DNA from: Bordetella petrii
GTDB taxonomy: Bacteria > Pseudomonadota > Gammaproteobacteria > Burkholderiales > Burkholderiaceae_B
Assembly: GCF_000067205.1 (NCBI RefSeq)
Contig: NC_010170.1
Location: forward strand, 992,001 to 1,056,000
DNA: 64,000 nt
Reading direction: 5' to 3'
The stretch's first letter is position 1, and each line of letters starts with the position of its first letter. The notes beneath the pieces are model-generated. The model ran no database searches and was not told the DNA's origin. It saw nothing but the letters and a program-made list of their open reading frames with translations. The position numbers were made by a program, and so were the translations under genes. Below, one piece after another: positions 52,435-58,933 of the stretch.

Positions 52435-53232
52435 TTAGCGGTAGCGACACGTGGAATGACGAGGGCAGTACTTGGCCGAGCACAGGTACGACTTCGGGTT
52501 GCCGTAGAAGCTGCCGCTGTGGATGATTCGGGAGGCGTGTTCGAGCAAGCCGGGGCTGTCGGCGGTGCCCACCAGCGCGCCGCGAGCCTCGACGATTTCG
52601 CCGGTGCCGACGCGCTGGGCTGCGGCCGTCTTGCCGGTCTGCAGGCCGATGATCTGCGCGGGCGCCGTCAGCGGTTCGCCAATCGAGAATTCGGCCAGCA
52701 GCTCGTAGACGCCCATCTGGGGGCCGTGGCCGGCGGTGGCCACGCGGCCGTCGGCGCCCACGGCCGTCTTGCCGCTCTTCAGGTCGGCGATGCCCAACTG
52801 CCCGTCGGGGAGGCGACGCACGCGGTCGGTGGTGCCGGTCAGCGCCAGCCCCAGGTCGGTGATCTCCAGGCGCTCGCAAGTGAGTTCGACCGCAACGTAA
52901 TCCTGCTGGGGCGCGATCTCCGCGCAGTAGCGCGTGTGCAGCGCCAGCGCCACCTTCTCGGCGTCGGCCGGCTGGGAACCATCCCAATCGACCTCTTCCA
53001 TGGTGTCGTGCAGGACGTCCACCAGCGCGCCGGCGGCGTCATCGGCCGTGATCGGGCTGCCGTCCAGCTTGGCCTGGTCGAAAGCCGCGGTGCCGGCGTG
53101 AATTGCCGTGCCCAGGCGAGCGGCGGCCGACGACGGCATGCGCATCTTCAGGATGTGCTTGGCTTCAAACCTCGCTGGGCAATCGAACAACTCGGCCAGA
53201 CTCGACGCCCGGACAGTGAAAATGCTACGCAT
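52435..53232 (-). CDS. PD-(D/E)XK nuclease with Cas4/RecB-like Fe-S cysteines
   Basis: 265-aa nuclease, the likely exonuclease partner of RecT. Visible: N-terminal Cys (FDCPARF), catalytic D in LTGTTDRV and D-x-K in IADLKSGK, a QxxxY-type segment (PQMGVYELLAEF), and three C-terminal cysteines in YLCSAKYCPRHSTC. One plus three cysteines is the 4Fe-4S pattern of Cas4 and AddB. It overlaps the upstream HNH gene by 8 bases. Confidence 0.88.
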   Translation of the reverse strand: MRSIFTVRASSLAELFDCPARFEAKHILKMRMPSSAAARLGTAIHAGTAAFDQAKLDGSPITADDAAGALVDVLHDTMEEVDWDGSQPADAEKVALALHTRYCAEIAPQQDYVAVELTCERLEITDLGLALTGTTDRVRRLPDGQLGIADLKSGKTAVGADGRVATAGHGPQMGVYELLAEFSIGEPLTAPAQIIGLQTGKTAAAQRVGTGEIVEARGALVGTADSPGLLEHASRIIHSGSFYGNPKSYLCSAKYCPRHSTCRYR

Positions 53233-53686
53233 GGGAAGGCCTCCGATTGATCTTGGAAAACTCGGGCCACGCCGCGGATTGCTCCAGCCGGTGATGCAGT
53301 GCGGTGTGGTATTCGTGGGTGCAGATCAGCAGGTTCGAGGGCGCGTTGTTGGTCTTGTCGCCGTCGACGTGGTGAACCACTTCAGTTTTCGGGTTGCCGC
53401 GCCCGTAGTTGCGCAGCGGCCGGCCGAGCGCGCTCTGCGCGATCAGGATGTGTTCGTACTGGCGGGTGCCGTTGACGCGCACGACGACGTAGCCATGCGA
53501 CGACCTGCCGCGCCCGCCTTTCCAGTTGGGATTGGCTGCACCGCGCTTCACGTTCGCCGTCAGGCTGTGTCCCCTGAGGTACAGCAGCGGTTCGCCCTTT
53601 ACCCAGCCTTTCGATCGGTCGTTGACGGGCGCGATGCGGGTGCGGGCGCCGCAGCCGCAGAGGCAGTGTCCGGTTGCGATAGCCAT
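53225..53686 (-). CDS. HNH endonuclease (phage HNH_3 type)
   Basis: 153-aa protein. A cysteine-rich start (HCLCGCGART) is followed by GYVVVRVNGTRQYEHILIAQSALGRPL and the HNH core EVVHHVDGDKTNNAPSNLLICTHEYHTALHH. This is the free-standing HNH family common in phages, often mobile. It is wedged in the recombination gene set with 8-base and single-base overlaps. The frame is open to 53971 but I start at ATG 53686. Confidence 0.88.
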   Translation of the reverse strand: MAIATGHCLCGCGARTRIAPVNDRSKGWVKGEPLLYLRGHSLTANVKRGAANPNWKGGRGRSSHGYVVVRVNGTRQYEHILIAQSALGRPLRNYGRGNPKTEVVHHVDGDKTNNAPSNLLICTHEYHTALHHRLEQSAAWPEFSKINRRPSHA

Positions 53687-53886
53687 CAGAACCCCGCGGC
53701 GTGGCCGATGAGCGGCACGATGAAGAAAAGGAGGGCGGCGACGGCGGCCGCGCCGATCCAGGCGGAACGCGGAATGCGGTGGCTGTCGGGGGCCCAGTTG
53801 CCGCCCCAGTCGCTGGTGCGCTGGGCGCGGCCGGTCCAGTTGCTGGAACCCATGTTCAAGCCGTTCGGCCAGTTGGAAGTGCTCAT
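53686..53886 (-). CDS. Small phage membrane protein
   Basis: 66-aa protein: Asn/Ser/Trp-rich N-terminal 40 residues then one transmembrane helix (AWIGAAAVAALLFFIVPLIG). Start overlaps the upstream gene's stop by 4 bases. Function unknown. Confidence 0.65.
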   Translation of the reverse strand: MSTSNWPNGLNMGSSNWTGRAQRTSDWGGNWAPDSHRIPRSAWIGAAAVAALLFFIVPLIGHAAGF

Positions 53887-54122
53887 GCCAGTTTCTCCAG
53901 TCGCTCGAGGGTGATGTCCAGATGCTCGTCGGCGAAGGCGCGGGCGGCAGCGGCGCTGACGCTGCCGTCACCCAGCGCGCCGACCATCAGCGTCAGCCAG
54001 ACGTGCTGCTGCATGTTCAGGCCCATTTCGGCGCCGTACTCGTACGCTCCGTGCACGCGATCGCGCGATGCGTCGTACAGGGCCGATTGGGGAAACGCGG
54101 GGGATTTGGCGAAGTCGCTCAT
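53883..54122 (-). CDS. Small phage hypothetical protein
   Basis: 79-aa acidic helical protein (MSDFAKSPAFPQSALYDASRDRVHGAYEYGAEMGLNMQQ...). The PAFPxS...Y..G opening is frequent among phage early hypotheticals. In a 4-base overlap with both neighbours. Confidence 0.7.
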   Translation of the reverse strand: MSDFAKSPAFPQSALYDASRDRVHGAYEYGAEMGLNMQQHVWLTLMVGALGDGSVSAAAARAFADEHLDITLERLEKLA

Positions 54123-54478
54123 GCCCGCTCTCCCTTGGCCTTGGCGATGGCGGCGCGGGCAGCCTTGATTGCCGGCCCTTCCTTGTCGCCAACATGGTCG
54201 GGGAATTCGTCATGCCAGTCGGCGAGCATTGGGAGCAACGATTCCAGCGCGTCCAGCAGCTCCGGCGCGGCGGCGATCAGGCGGGCGTTGGCCTCCTGGG
54301 TTCGCTCGCCAGCCTTGCCGTGAGGTGGAGGGGCGGCCATGCAGTAGTAGCCGGTGGCCGAGGGCGTAGGAAAACCAGCCCCGTGCGGGGTTTTCGCTAG
54401 AACTTGGAATCCGCCTGTGTAGCGGTGTGGCCCTGGTGGGTCAATCAGCCACGGCCCGGGCGTGTGTTTCGTCGTCAT
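54119..54478 (-). CDS. Phage hypothetical with HTPGPW/ANARLIAAAPELL motif
   Basis: 119-aa protein of a very common phage early family: MTTKHTPGPWLID at the N-terminus and EANARLIAAAPELLDALESLL near the middle. Role unknown. It heads the ATGA-linked run leading down to the nuclease and recT. Confidence 0.85.
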   Translation of the reverse strand: MTTKHTPGPWLIDPPGPHRYTGGFQVLAKTPHGAGFPTPSATGYYCMAAPPPHGKAGERTQEANARLIAAAPELLDALESLLPMLADWHDEFPDHVGDKEGPAIKAARAAIAKAKGERA

Positions 54479-54479
54479 A

Positions 54480-54593
54480 TCAGCCTCGGATGCCGGCGAC
54501 AGCCGCCGGCGCAGGGTTGTGATGGGAAACCCGGGCGGGCAGGGCCGATGAAGCGGCCAGGGCCAGCGCCAGGGCGGTGAGAATGCGGATCAC
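54480..54593 (-). CDS. 37-aa peptide with signal-like N-terminus
   Basis: GTG start at 54593 overlapping the previous stop (GTGA); reads MIRILTALALALAASSALPA... then a His/Ala/Pro tail and TGA. The hydrophobic N-terminus looks like a signal peptide or membrane anchor. Supported by overlap coupling, not by homology. Confidence 0.45.
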   Translation of the reverse strand: MIRILTALALALAASSALPARVSHHNPAPAAVAGIRG

Positions 54594-54703
54594 GCGTCAC
54601 CCCGGCAGATGGCGGTGACGAGGTCGCCGAGCAGCGCCAGCGGAAAGGCGACGGCCAGGCCGACGACGCTGAAAACCGCGATGAAGGTGAGGGCGCCGAT
54701 CAC
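54590..54703 (-). CDS. 37-aa single-helix membrane peptide
   Basis: GTG start at 54703 overlapping the stop of the 121-aa gene (GTGA). Reads MIGALTFIAVFSVVGLAVAF... ending AICRGDA: one long transmembrane helix. Coupled on both sides. Function unknown. Confidence 0.5.
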   Translation of the reverse strand: MIGALTFIAVFSVVGLAVAFPLALLGDLVTAICRGDA

Positions 54704-55065
54704 TGGTGCATCTCCAGCTCGTCGGCGGTCATGCCAGCCAGCAGCTTGCGAGCGCGCTTCACCAACTCGGCCTTGAGGGCGTCGATGCCCGGGCCGCAGC
54801 GGTCGCGGTCGAAGTGCCAGGTGGTCATGGCGGCCAGACCGACGTGCGCCAAGTTGGCGTGGCCGATGTCGGTGAACGTGTCGGCCCACCATTCCAGGTC
54901 CTCGCCAAAGGCACGGTCGATGCGGCCGGCGAAAAGGTCGTAGATCGGGCCCAGCACCTGCTCGTCGTCGAGCTCCAGGGCCTTGACGCCGCGATCGCGC
55001 TGCAGCTGGCCGTAGTCGGCGGTGCGCGTGGCGTCGTCAGGCAGGGCGGCAAGATTGATCTGCAT
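54700..55065 (-). CDS. Phage hypothetical protein
   Basis: 121-aa acidic protein (MQINLAALPDDATRTADYGQ ... FGEDLEWWADTFTDIGHANLAHVGLAA). No family function known. Its stop is shared with the start of the next gene (GTGA). Confidence 0.7.
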   Translation of the reverse strand: MQINLAALPDDATRTADYGQLQRDRGVKALELDDEQVLGPIYDLFAGRIDRAFGEDLEWWADTFTDIGHANLAHVGLAAMTTWHFDRDRCGPGIDALKAELVKRARKLLAGMTADELEMHQ

Positions 55066-55099
55066 GGTGGTCTCCTGGCCCGCGCGGCGGGCGCGCGGG

Positions 55100-55300
55100 T
55101 TAGCGGTCGCCGTTGGCGATGTCTCTGCGGAGATCGCGCGCTATGAGCGTCAGGCGCCCGAGCTTCGATTCGTAGCCCCAGTCGCCAGGGCTGCCGGCGT
55201 ACCTCAGGAGCGGATCAAGGACGGCGATCCAGCGGGCGCGTTCTTCGATGGACAGCTCGCACTCAGCGAGCGGGCAGTCGTTGAAGGGTTTGGCAGCCAT
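55100..55300 (-). CDS. Small phage hypothetical protein
   Basis: 66-aa protein MAAKPFNDCPLAECELSIEERARWIAVLDPLLRYAG..., with two cysteines near the N-terminus. Sits 4 bases after the upstream gene. No family recognised. Confidence 0.65.
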   Translation of the reverse strand: MAAKPFNDCPLAECELSIEERARWIAVLDPLLRYAGSPGDWGYESKLGRLTLIARDLRRDIANGDR

Positions 55301-55303
55301 GGC

Positions 55304-55636
55304 TCAGGCCGCCTTGAGGAAGCTGGTGAACATGCCGCGGCCGTGGTTGGCGCCGCCGCACTTGCACTCGCAGGCGCCGTTGTGCTTGCCGTTCAGGCAC
55401 TTGGCGTTGCACTCATGGCGCGAGGGGAAAGCCTTGTATTCGATCTTTCGCGTGATCGGCAGCACGGCGCCACCCAGGTTCCCGCCCGCGTGGCCCACCA
55501 GCATCTGGTAGCCGTCGTAGCGGATACCCTTCACGCCAGGCCAGCGAGCGGCGAACCTTTTGTTCGGCATGCCGTGCGGCGCGGTCAGCGAGACCGCTTC
55601 GCCGGTCACGTCGCTGAAGTACTTGATGCTTGCCAT
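55304..55636 (-). CDS. Cysteine-rich phage protein, first gene of the leftward operon
   Basis: 110-aa protein with a cysteine/histidine cluster near the C-terminus (HECNAKCLNGKHNGACECKCGGANHGRG), probably metal-binding. GGGAGAA precedes the ATG. It is the first gene after the left operator/promoter, the position held by N-like or early regulatory genes in lambdoid phages, but no antiterminator signature is visible. Confidence 0.75.
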   Translation of the reverse strand: MASIKYFSDVTGEAVSLTAPHGMPNKRFAARWPGVKGIRYDGYQMLVGHAGGNLGGAVLPITRKIEYKAFPSRHECNAKCLNGKHNGACECKCGGANHGRGMFTSFLKAA

Positions 55637-55690
55637 GCTTGTTCTCCCATTCGCTGGCCCGGCGGGCCGTTTGGTGATGCGATGGGATTA

Positions 55691-55719
55691 AGATTACCCT
55701 AGGGTAAGCATTTAAACAA
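55691..55719 (-). promoter_or_regulatory. Left early promoter (PL-like)
   Basis: On the minus strand TTGTTT (55719-55714), 17-base spacer, TAATCT (55696-55691). The operator at 55694-55707 covers the -10 side and the operator at 55719-55732 abuts the -35, so repressor binding would block it. Confidence 0.75.
55694..55707. promoter_or_regulatory. Repressor operator OL1
   Basis: TTACCCTAGGGTAA, a perfect 14-base palindrome matching TTACCT-NN-AGGTAA in all but the symmetric inner T/A positions. Overlaps the PL -10. Confidence 0.85.
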
Positions 55720-55732
55720 TACCTACAGGTAA
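55719..55732. promoter_or_regulatory. Repressor operator OL2
   Basis: ATACCTACAGGTAA, one mismatch to TTACCT-NN-AGGTAA, 25 bases from OL1. Abuts the PL -35. Confidence 0.8.
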
Positions 55733-55748
55733 TCTAAATTGTAACGGG

Positions 55749-55774
55749 CAAAAGAAAACCGCCCGAAGGCGGTT
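55749..55774 (-). terminator. Rho-independent terminator of the repressor operon
   Basis: On the minus strand AACCGCC-TTCG-GGCGGTT (arms 55768-55774 and 55757-55763, stable UUCG loop) followed by TTCTTTTG. It lies just after the fourth gene downstream of the repressor, separating the immunity operon from PL. Confidence 0.9.
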
Positions 55775-55796
55775 GTATGTGGGGCTAGGACGAGGG

Positions 55797-56084
55797 CTAC
55801 AGCAGTTTGGCTATCCCTATGCCGGCCATCATCAGGGCGAATCCGATGCCGATGACCCATTTGGTCTGGGTGTGCACGGCGTCCGAAAGATCAGCCTTTG
55901 TGGGCATGTTGTCCAGGCGTGTCTCGATCTTGGTGAGGCGGTCGCGGACCGTCACCATTGCGTCTTCCAGGGCTTTTACGCGTGGTTCCATGTCATCATT
56001 ATCGCCGCCGCCCGGCGGGCGTGCAACGCCTCCTTCGCGCCAATTGCCAAACGGCCCTTTGGAGCGCAAATAGCTGTTACTCAT
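55797..56084 (-). CDS. Coiled-coil protein with C-terminal membrane anchor, lysogeny-linked
   Basis: 95-aa protein: Gly/Pro-rich N-terminus, a coiled coil (VKALEDAMVTVRDRLTKIETRLDNM, about 36-60) and one C-terminal transmembrane helix (KWVIGIGFALMMAGIGIAKLL). This layout recalls XhlA-like haemolysin accessory proteins. Last gene before the terminator of the repressor operon and overlapping the previous gene by 8 bases, so presumably made in the lysogen. Confidence 0.75.
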   Translation of the reverse strand: MSNSYLRSKGPFGNWREGGVARPPGGGDNDDMEPRVKALEDAMVTVRDRLTKIETRLDNMPTKADLSDAVHTQTKWVIGIGFALMMAGIGIAKLL

Positions 56085-56403
56085 TTGGCGTCCCCTTCTT
56101 CTTTTCCTGCCAAGCGCTGAAGACCTCTCTGGCGTGATTGCGCATGAATCCGCATTTCTGGCAGATGACCATTATGACCGGCATGAACTGCTCCATCCTT
56201 TGCGGACCAGTTTTGCTGCGCCCTTGCAGCATTAAACCGGGTACGAGGTTCTTCGGCGGATCGTCTTGTACTGCCCATGTCTTATTTCCGCATGCCGGAC
56301 AACTCGCAGATGCACCTACGGAATTGAAGAATTCAATGTAGTCGGCCAACGCTTTGACTTTTGCCTGCTCGTCGTTGTCCGGTGCCGGCGAAGCTTCTTC
56401 CAT
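56077..56403 (-). CDS. Zinc-ribbon protein, lysogeny-linked
   Basis: 108-aa soluble protein with CPAC (SCPACGNKTW) and CQKC (VICQKCGFMRNHAREVF), a split zinc ribbon around a central segment. Resembles small phage zinc-finger proteins. Between the TM2 protein and the coiled-coil anchor in the repressor operon. Confidence 0.75.
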   Translation of the reverse strand: MEEASPAPDNDEQAKVKALADYIEFFNSVGASASCPACGNKTWAVQDDPPKNLVPGLMLQGRSKTGPQRMEQFMPVIMVICQKCGFMRNHAREVFSAWQEKKKGTPNE

Positions 56404-56455
56404 AATCAGGTCCCTGTGATGTTTCTTTTAACCAAAGCTTGGCGGGGCCGTGGCG

Positions 56456-56776
56456 TTACTGGCTGCTCGGCACACCGCCGTTGGATAGGGTAGCCACGAG
56501 CAGAGTATTGCTGTTGCGGATCCAGCCGGGAATCAGGAACGCGTCCACGATGACCCAAATACCCACGATGAACAGCAAGAAGAAGCCAACGCCAACGACA
56601 CTGAGCAGCACCCCGATGATGGTCAGCGCGATGATGGCGATCGCGCTGCCGGTCTTGCCGGCGTAGAAGCGATGACCGCCGACACCACCCAAGAAGAACC
56701 ACAGTAGATAGGCGACTCCAACGCTTTTCTTATTGGCGTCATAGAGCATTGCCTGGGACGCTGGATTGACTGACAT
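56456..56776 (-). CDS. TM2-domain membrane protein, lysogeny-linked
   Basis: 106-aa protein. After a short polar N-terminus, KKSVGVAYLLWFFLGGVGGHRFYAGKTGSAIA is a canonical TM2 domain (two helices with the G-G-x-H-R-F-Y loop), followed by a second hydrophobic pair ending in IVDAFLIPGWIR. Start at ATG 56776 preceded by GGAGAA. Carried in the repressor operon. Confidence 0.85.
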   Translation of the reverse strand: MSVNPASQAMLYDANKKSVGVAYLLWFFLGGVGGHRFYAGKTGSAIAIIALTIIGVLLSVVGVGFFLLFIVGIWVIVDAFLIPGWIRNSNTLLVATLSNGGVPSSQ

Positions 56777-56872
56777 GGGCTTCTCCGAAGTTGTTGTTGT
56801 GATGCCCCTTTGGCATCGGTTTGAAATTTGGGATTTGCCAGCGCAGCGCACGCTGAAATTCGTGGCAGGGCA

Positions 56873-57310
56873 TCAGTCGCCAGACGGCCCACCGTTGCGC
56901 ACAAATGGGGCTTCAGGGCGCGCGCATGCCATATTCATGACTTGCTGCACGAACGAATTGGCGGGAACTGGCTGGAGGGTCTGTTTAGCGAGATCGTATG
57001 GAAACGCCAGCATGTCTACCTGCTCACCATGGGACAGCATGGCGGCCTGCATGACACCGGCGGTGCCTTCGGCGCAGTCGAAAAGTCGACGAACCTTGAC
57101 TTGATCGAACTGGTATCCCTGCTTTTTTGCAGTCTGCGGCTGAAAGAAACTTTCCCGCATCCATGCTGTAGCGATTCCGTTGAAGTGCTGCATGCCATCT
57201 GCCGCGTAGAACACCTCTGCATCTTCTCCGTTGCCCATGCTTACCCAGCTGGCCCCAACGGAGAGGGCCGGCAAGAGGGCGGCAGATACAAACAATATCG
57301 GTAATCTCAT
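56873..57310 (-). CDS. Exported surface-adhesin-E-like protein, lysogeny-linked
   Basis: 145-aa protein with a signal peptide (cleavage near VGA, residue 20). The mature part begins SWVSMGNGEDAEVFYAADGM and has two cysteines (LFDC and MACARPE), matching the beta-rich fold of surface-adhesin protein E-like proteins: W-x-x-V, then D-x-x-x, then K-x-x-x-x-x-D-C. Directly follows the repressor gene (21 bases). A candidate lysogenic conversion gene altering the cell surface. Confidence 0.7.
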   Translation of the reverse strand: MRLPILFVSAALLPALSVGASWVSMGNGEDAEVFYAADGMQHFNGIATAWMRESFFQPQTAKKQGYQFDQVKVRRLFDCAEGTAGVMQAAMLSHGEQVDMLAFPYDLAKQTLQPVPANSFVQQVMNMACARPEAPFVRNGGPSGD

Positions 57311-57331
57311 TTCGTCACATAGTGGCCAAAA

Positions 57332-58060
57332 TTAGAAGTCGCGGCTACACCAGACTTTCAGCACTCGCCCGAGCACTTCGAAGTCCATCACCGACGTGAT
57401 GTCCCAGGAGTCGTATTCCTTGTTTTCTGACTTGGCGCGAATGATCAAGCCCGATTCCATTGGAATGCGCTGCAGCCGCTTAACGAATCCTTCATTACCG
57501 ACTCGGAAGAAATACACGGCATCGAAGTCGACGACCCGAATGCCGACATCTACAAGCAGCGGATCGCCCGGGTTGAACATCGGCTGCATCGAGTCACCGA
57601 AGCCCGTCACAATGCACAAATTTTGCTTGGCACTGTACGCCCGTACGTTCTTCTCAACCCATTCTGCGCTAACGCGCCAGCTCTGGATAACGCCAGGTTG
57701 GTCGGGCAGGTGCAGCCCTTGTCCCATACTCCCCCCTGTGCCGAATTGATGAATTGTCAGGTCATCATGGTGCGATGTGGCGGCGCGCGCATCAGGCGCG
57801 AACTGCAGCACATTGGACCCAGCTGAGCCCCAGCCGTCTTCCGCCATCCACCCTGGGAATTTTTCGTTCAGTAGCGCAACCGAGTCATCGCCGATTCGCT
57901 TGCTGCCTTCTTTGGTGGATTCGTACAACATGCGCGAGACGTAGTTCGGCGCCTTGCCGAGAATTGCGGCAAGTTTGGCGATTCCGCCGCGGCCGCTGGG
58001 CTGATCCAGTTGGGTCCGTAGGCGGTGCAGGGCTCGTCGGCGTGCTTCGTACCTATCCAT
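57332..58060 (-). CDS. CI-type repressor, S24 (LexA-like) self-cleaving
   Basis: 242-aa repressor. N-terminal HTH (GGIAKLAAILGKAPNYVSRMLYEST), an Ala-Gly cleavage bond candidate at A80-G81, and a C-terminal S24 peptidase domain with S157 in GFGDSMQPMF and K194 in GFVKRLQ. RecA-stimulated cleavage is therefore expected. I choose the ATG at 58060, which lies just outside the operator block; the frame opens at 58090 inside an operator. It should bind the five TTACCT-NN-AGGTAA sites. Confidence 0.93.
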   Translation of the reverse strand: MDRYEARRRALHRLRTQLDQPSGRGGIAKLAAILGKAPNYVSRMLYESTKEGSKRIGDDSVALLNEKFPGWMAEDGWGSAGSNVLQFAPDARAATSHHDDLTIHQFGTGGSMGQGLHLPDQPGVIQSWRVSAEWVEKNVRAYSAKQNLCIVTGFGDSMQPMFNPGDPLLVDVGIRVVDFDAVYFFRVGNEGFVKRLQRIPMESGLIIRAKSENKEYDSWDITSVMDFEVLGRVLKVWCSRDF

Positions 58061-58080
58061 GACCGTATTGCAGCCAAAGA

Positions 58081-58094
58081 TTACCTGCAAGTAA
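58081..58094. promoter_or_regulatory. Repressor operator OR3
   Basis: TTACCTGCAAGTAA, one mismatch to the consensus. It overlaps a TAATCT -10 of a leftward PRM-like promoter (58083-58078), so occupancy would repress the repressor gene itself. Confidence 0.75.
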
Positions 58095-58095
58095 A

Positions 58096-58109
58096 TGACC
58101 TGTGGGTAT
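58096..58109. promoter_or_regulatory. Repressor operator OR2
   Basis: TGACCTGTGGGTAT, three mismatches to the consensus, the weakest of the five. It abuts the PR -35 exactly as OL2 abuts the PL -35. Confidence 0.6.
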
Positions 58110-58137
58110 TGATTAAAAGCTTACCTACAGGTAAGCT
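58109..58137 (+). promoter_or_regulatory. Right early promoter (PR-like)
   Basis: TTGATT (58109-58114), 17-base spacer, TAAGCT (58132-58137), with OR1 covering the -10 side. Transcription would begin at about 58144, the first base of the cro-position gene's ATG, so the message may be leaderless. Confidence 0.7.
58121..58134. promoter_or_regulatory. Repressor operator OR1
   Basis: TTACCTACAGGTAA, exact match to TTACCT-NN-AGGTAA, 25 bases from OR2 (the same step as OL1-OL2). Confidence 0.88.
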
Positions 58138-58143
58138 TCTGGC

Positions 58144-58401
58144 ATGGAAAGACTCCGCGCCTACCTCAACAGCCTTCCGAAGGCTGAGCAAATCGCCTAC
58201 GCCAGCCGCTGCCAGACGTCGCTGGGCTACCTGCGCAAGGCGATGTCGATTGGCCAAGAACTTGGGGAGGGGCTGTGCATCCTCCTGGATCGGGAATCGG
58301 GCGGCGCCGTGCCGTGCGAATCGTTGCGCCCCGACATCGACTGGGCTTACCTGAGGGGAACGGCAACCGGCCCGAAGGTCGCCCAGCAGGAGGTGGCGTG
58401 A
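58144..58401 (+). CDS. YdaS/Cro-like DNA-binding regulator
   Basis: 85-aa protein in the cro position, divergent from the repressor. MERLRAYLNSLPKAEQIAYASRCQTSLGYLRKAMSIGQELGEGLCILLDRESGGAVP matches the YdaS-type HTH antitoxin/Cro family. No Shine-Dalgarno is visible and the predicted transcript begins at the ATG. With the YdaT-like gene at 59410 it forms the YdaST-type pair known from lambdoid prophages. Confidence 0.88.
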   Translation: MERLRAYLNSLPKAEQIAYASRCQTSLGYLRKAMSIGQELGEGLCILLDRESGGAVPCESLRPDIDWAYLRGTATGPKVAQQEVA

Positions 58402-58406
58402 TGTCC

Positions 58407-58670
58407 TCATTCGGATCGGAGTTCTGCCGCTGGTTCACGCGCCTCTTGCACTGGTTGTCCTGGCACGGCCGAAAAGAGAGGAGTTTCACGCACGCGATCG
58501 AGGGTGAGCGCCATATCGCAACTTCCAGTCGGCCAATTTCCCGCCTGCCGGCCGAACTCCAGCGAATGCAATCGGGCTTCGAAATTTTCTCCGCTGAGGT
58601 CCGAGAGTGCTTTAGCAATGGCGGCCTCAATTTCCGCCAGTGAATGATTCTTCAATTTGGATTCGAACAT
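58407..58670 (-). CDS. Small leftward phage protein, possible
   Basis: 87-aa protein MFESKLKNHSLAEIEAAIAKALSDLSGENFEARLHSLEFG..., a plausible helical acidic start with AAGGAAA 9 bases upstream of the ATG. It faces against the rightward operon and overlaps a competing rightward frame (58401-58643). Its start codon interlocks with that of the divergent gene at 58669. Probably real, but uncertain. Confidence 0.45.
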   Translation of the reverse strand: MFESKLKNHSLAEIEAAIAKALSDLSGENFEARLHSLEFGRQAGNWPTGSCDMALTLDRVRETPLFSAVPGQPVQEAREPAAELRSE

Positions 58671-58929
58671 GAACAGGTTTCCTTCGGAGTTTCAGCGACC
58701 CATAGAGCTCTTGCTCATATCGGCAGACATTTTTGGGCGCCTTCCTTTGAGCGTTGATGCTGTCGCGGAGTACTTCACAGCTATTGGCAGCACGGACATC
58801 GAAGCACTTTCGCGGGCTATTCGGCATGCGATTCGGCACGATTCGACGTTTCCGCTGCCGTGGCGAATTCGTGAGTTGCTCGACACCGGCAGCGTGAATG
58901 CCGTGGTGGGACGGCAGGGAACATCCTGA
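58669..58929 (+). CDS. Small rightward phage protein
   Basis: 86-aa protein (MNRFPSEFQRPIELLLISADIFGRLPLSVDAVAEYFTAIG...). Helical, with a His/Arg segment (AIRHAIRHDS). Upstream TTG (58657) is an alternative start and no Shine-Dalgarno is clear. No family recognised. Confidence 0.5.
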   Translation: MNRFPSEFQRPIELLLISADIFGRLPLSVDAVAEYFTAIGSTDIEALSRAIRHAIRHDSTFPLPWRIRELLDTGSVNAVVGRQGTS

Positions 58930-58933
58930 TGGC

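Noticed and set aside
53687..53971. N-terminal extension of the HNH protein
   Set aside because: The extension overlaps two other coupled small genes; the family begins at the ATG at 53686.
58401..58643. Rightward 80-aa frame coupled to the cro-position gene
   Set aside because: Its second half is poor as protein and overlaps a better leftward frame; left as an open question in the findings rather than annotated.
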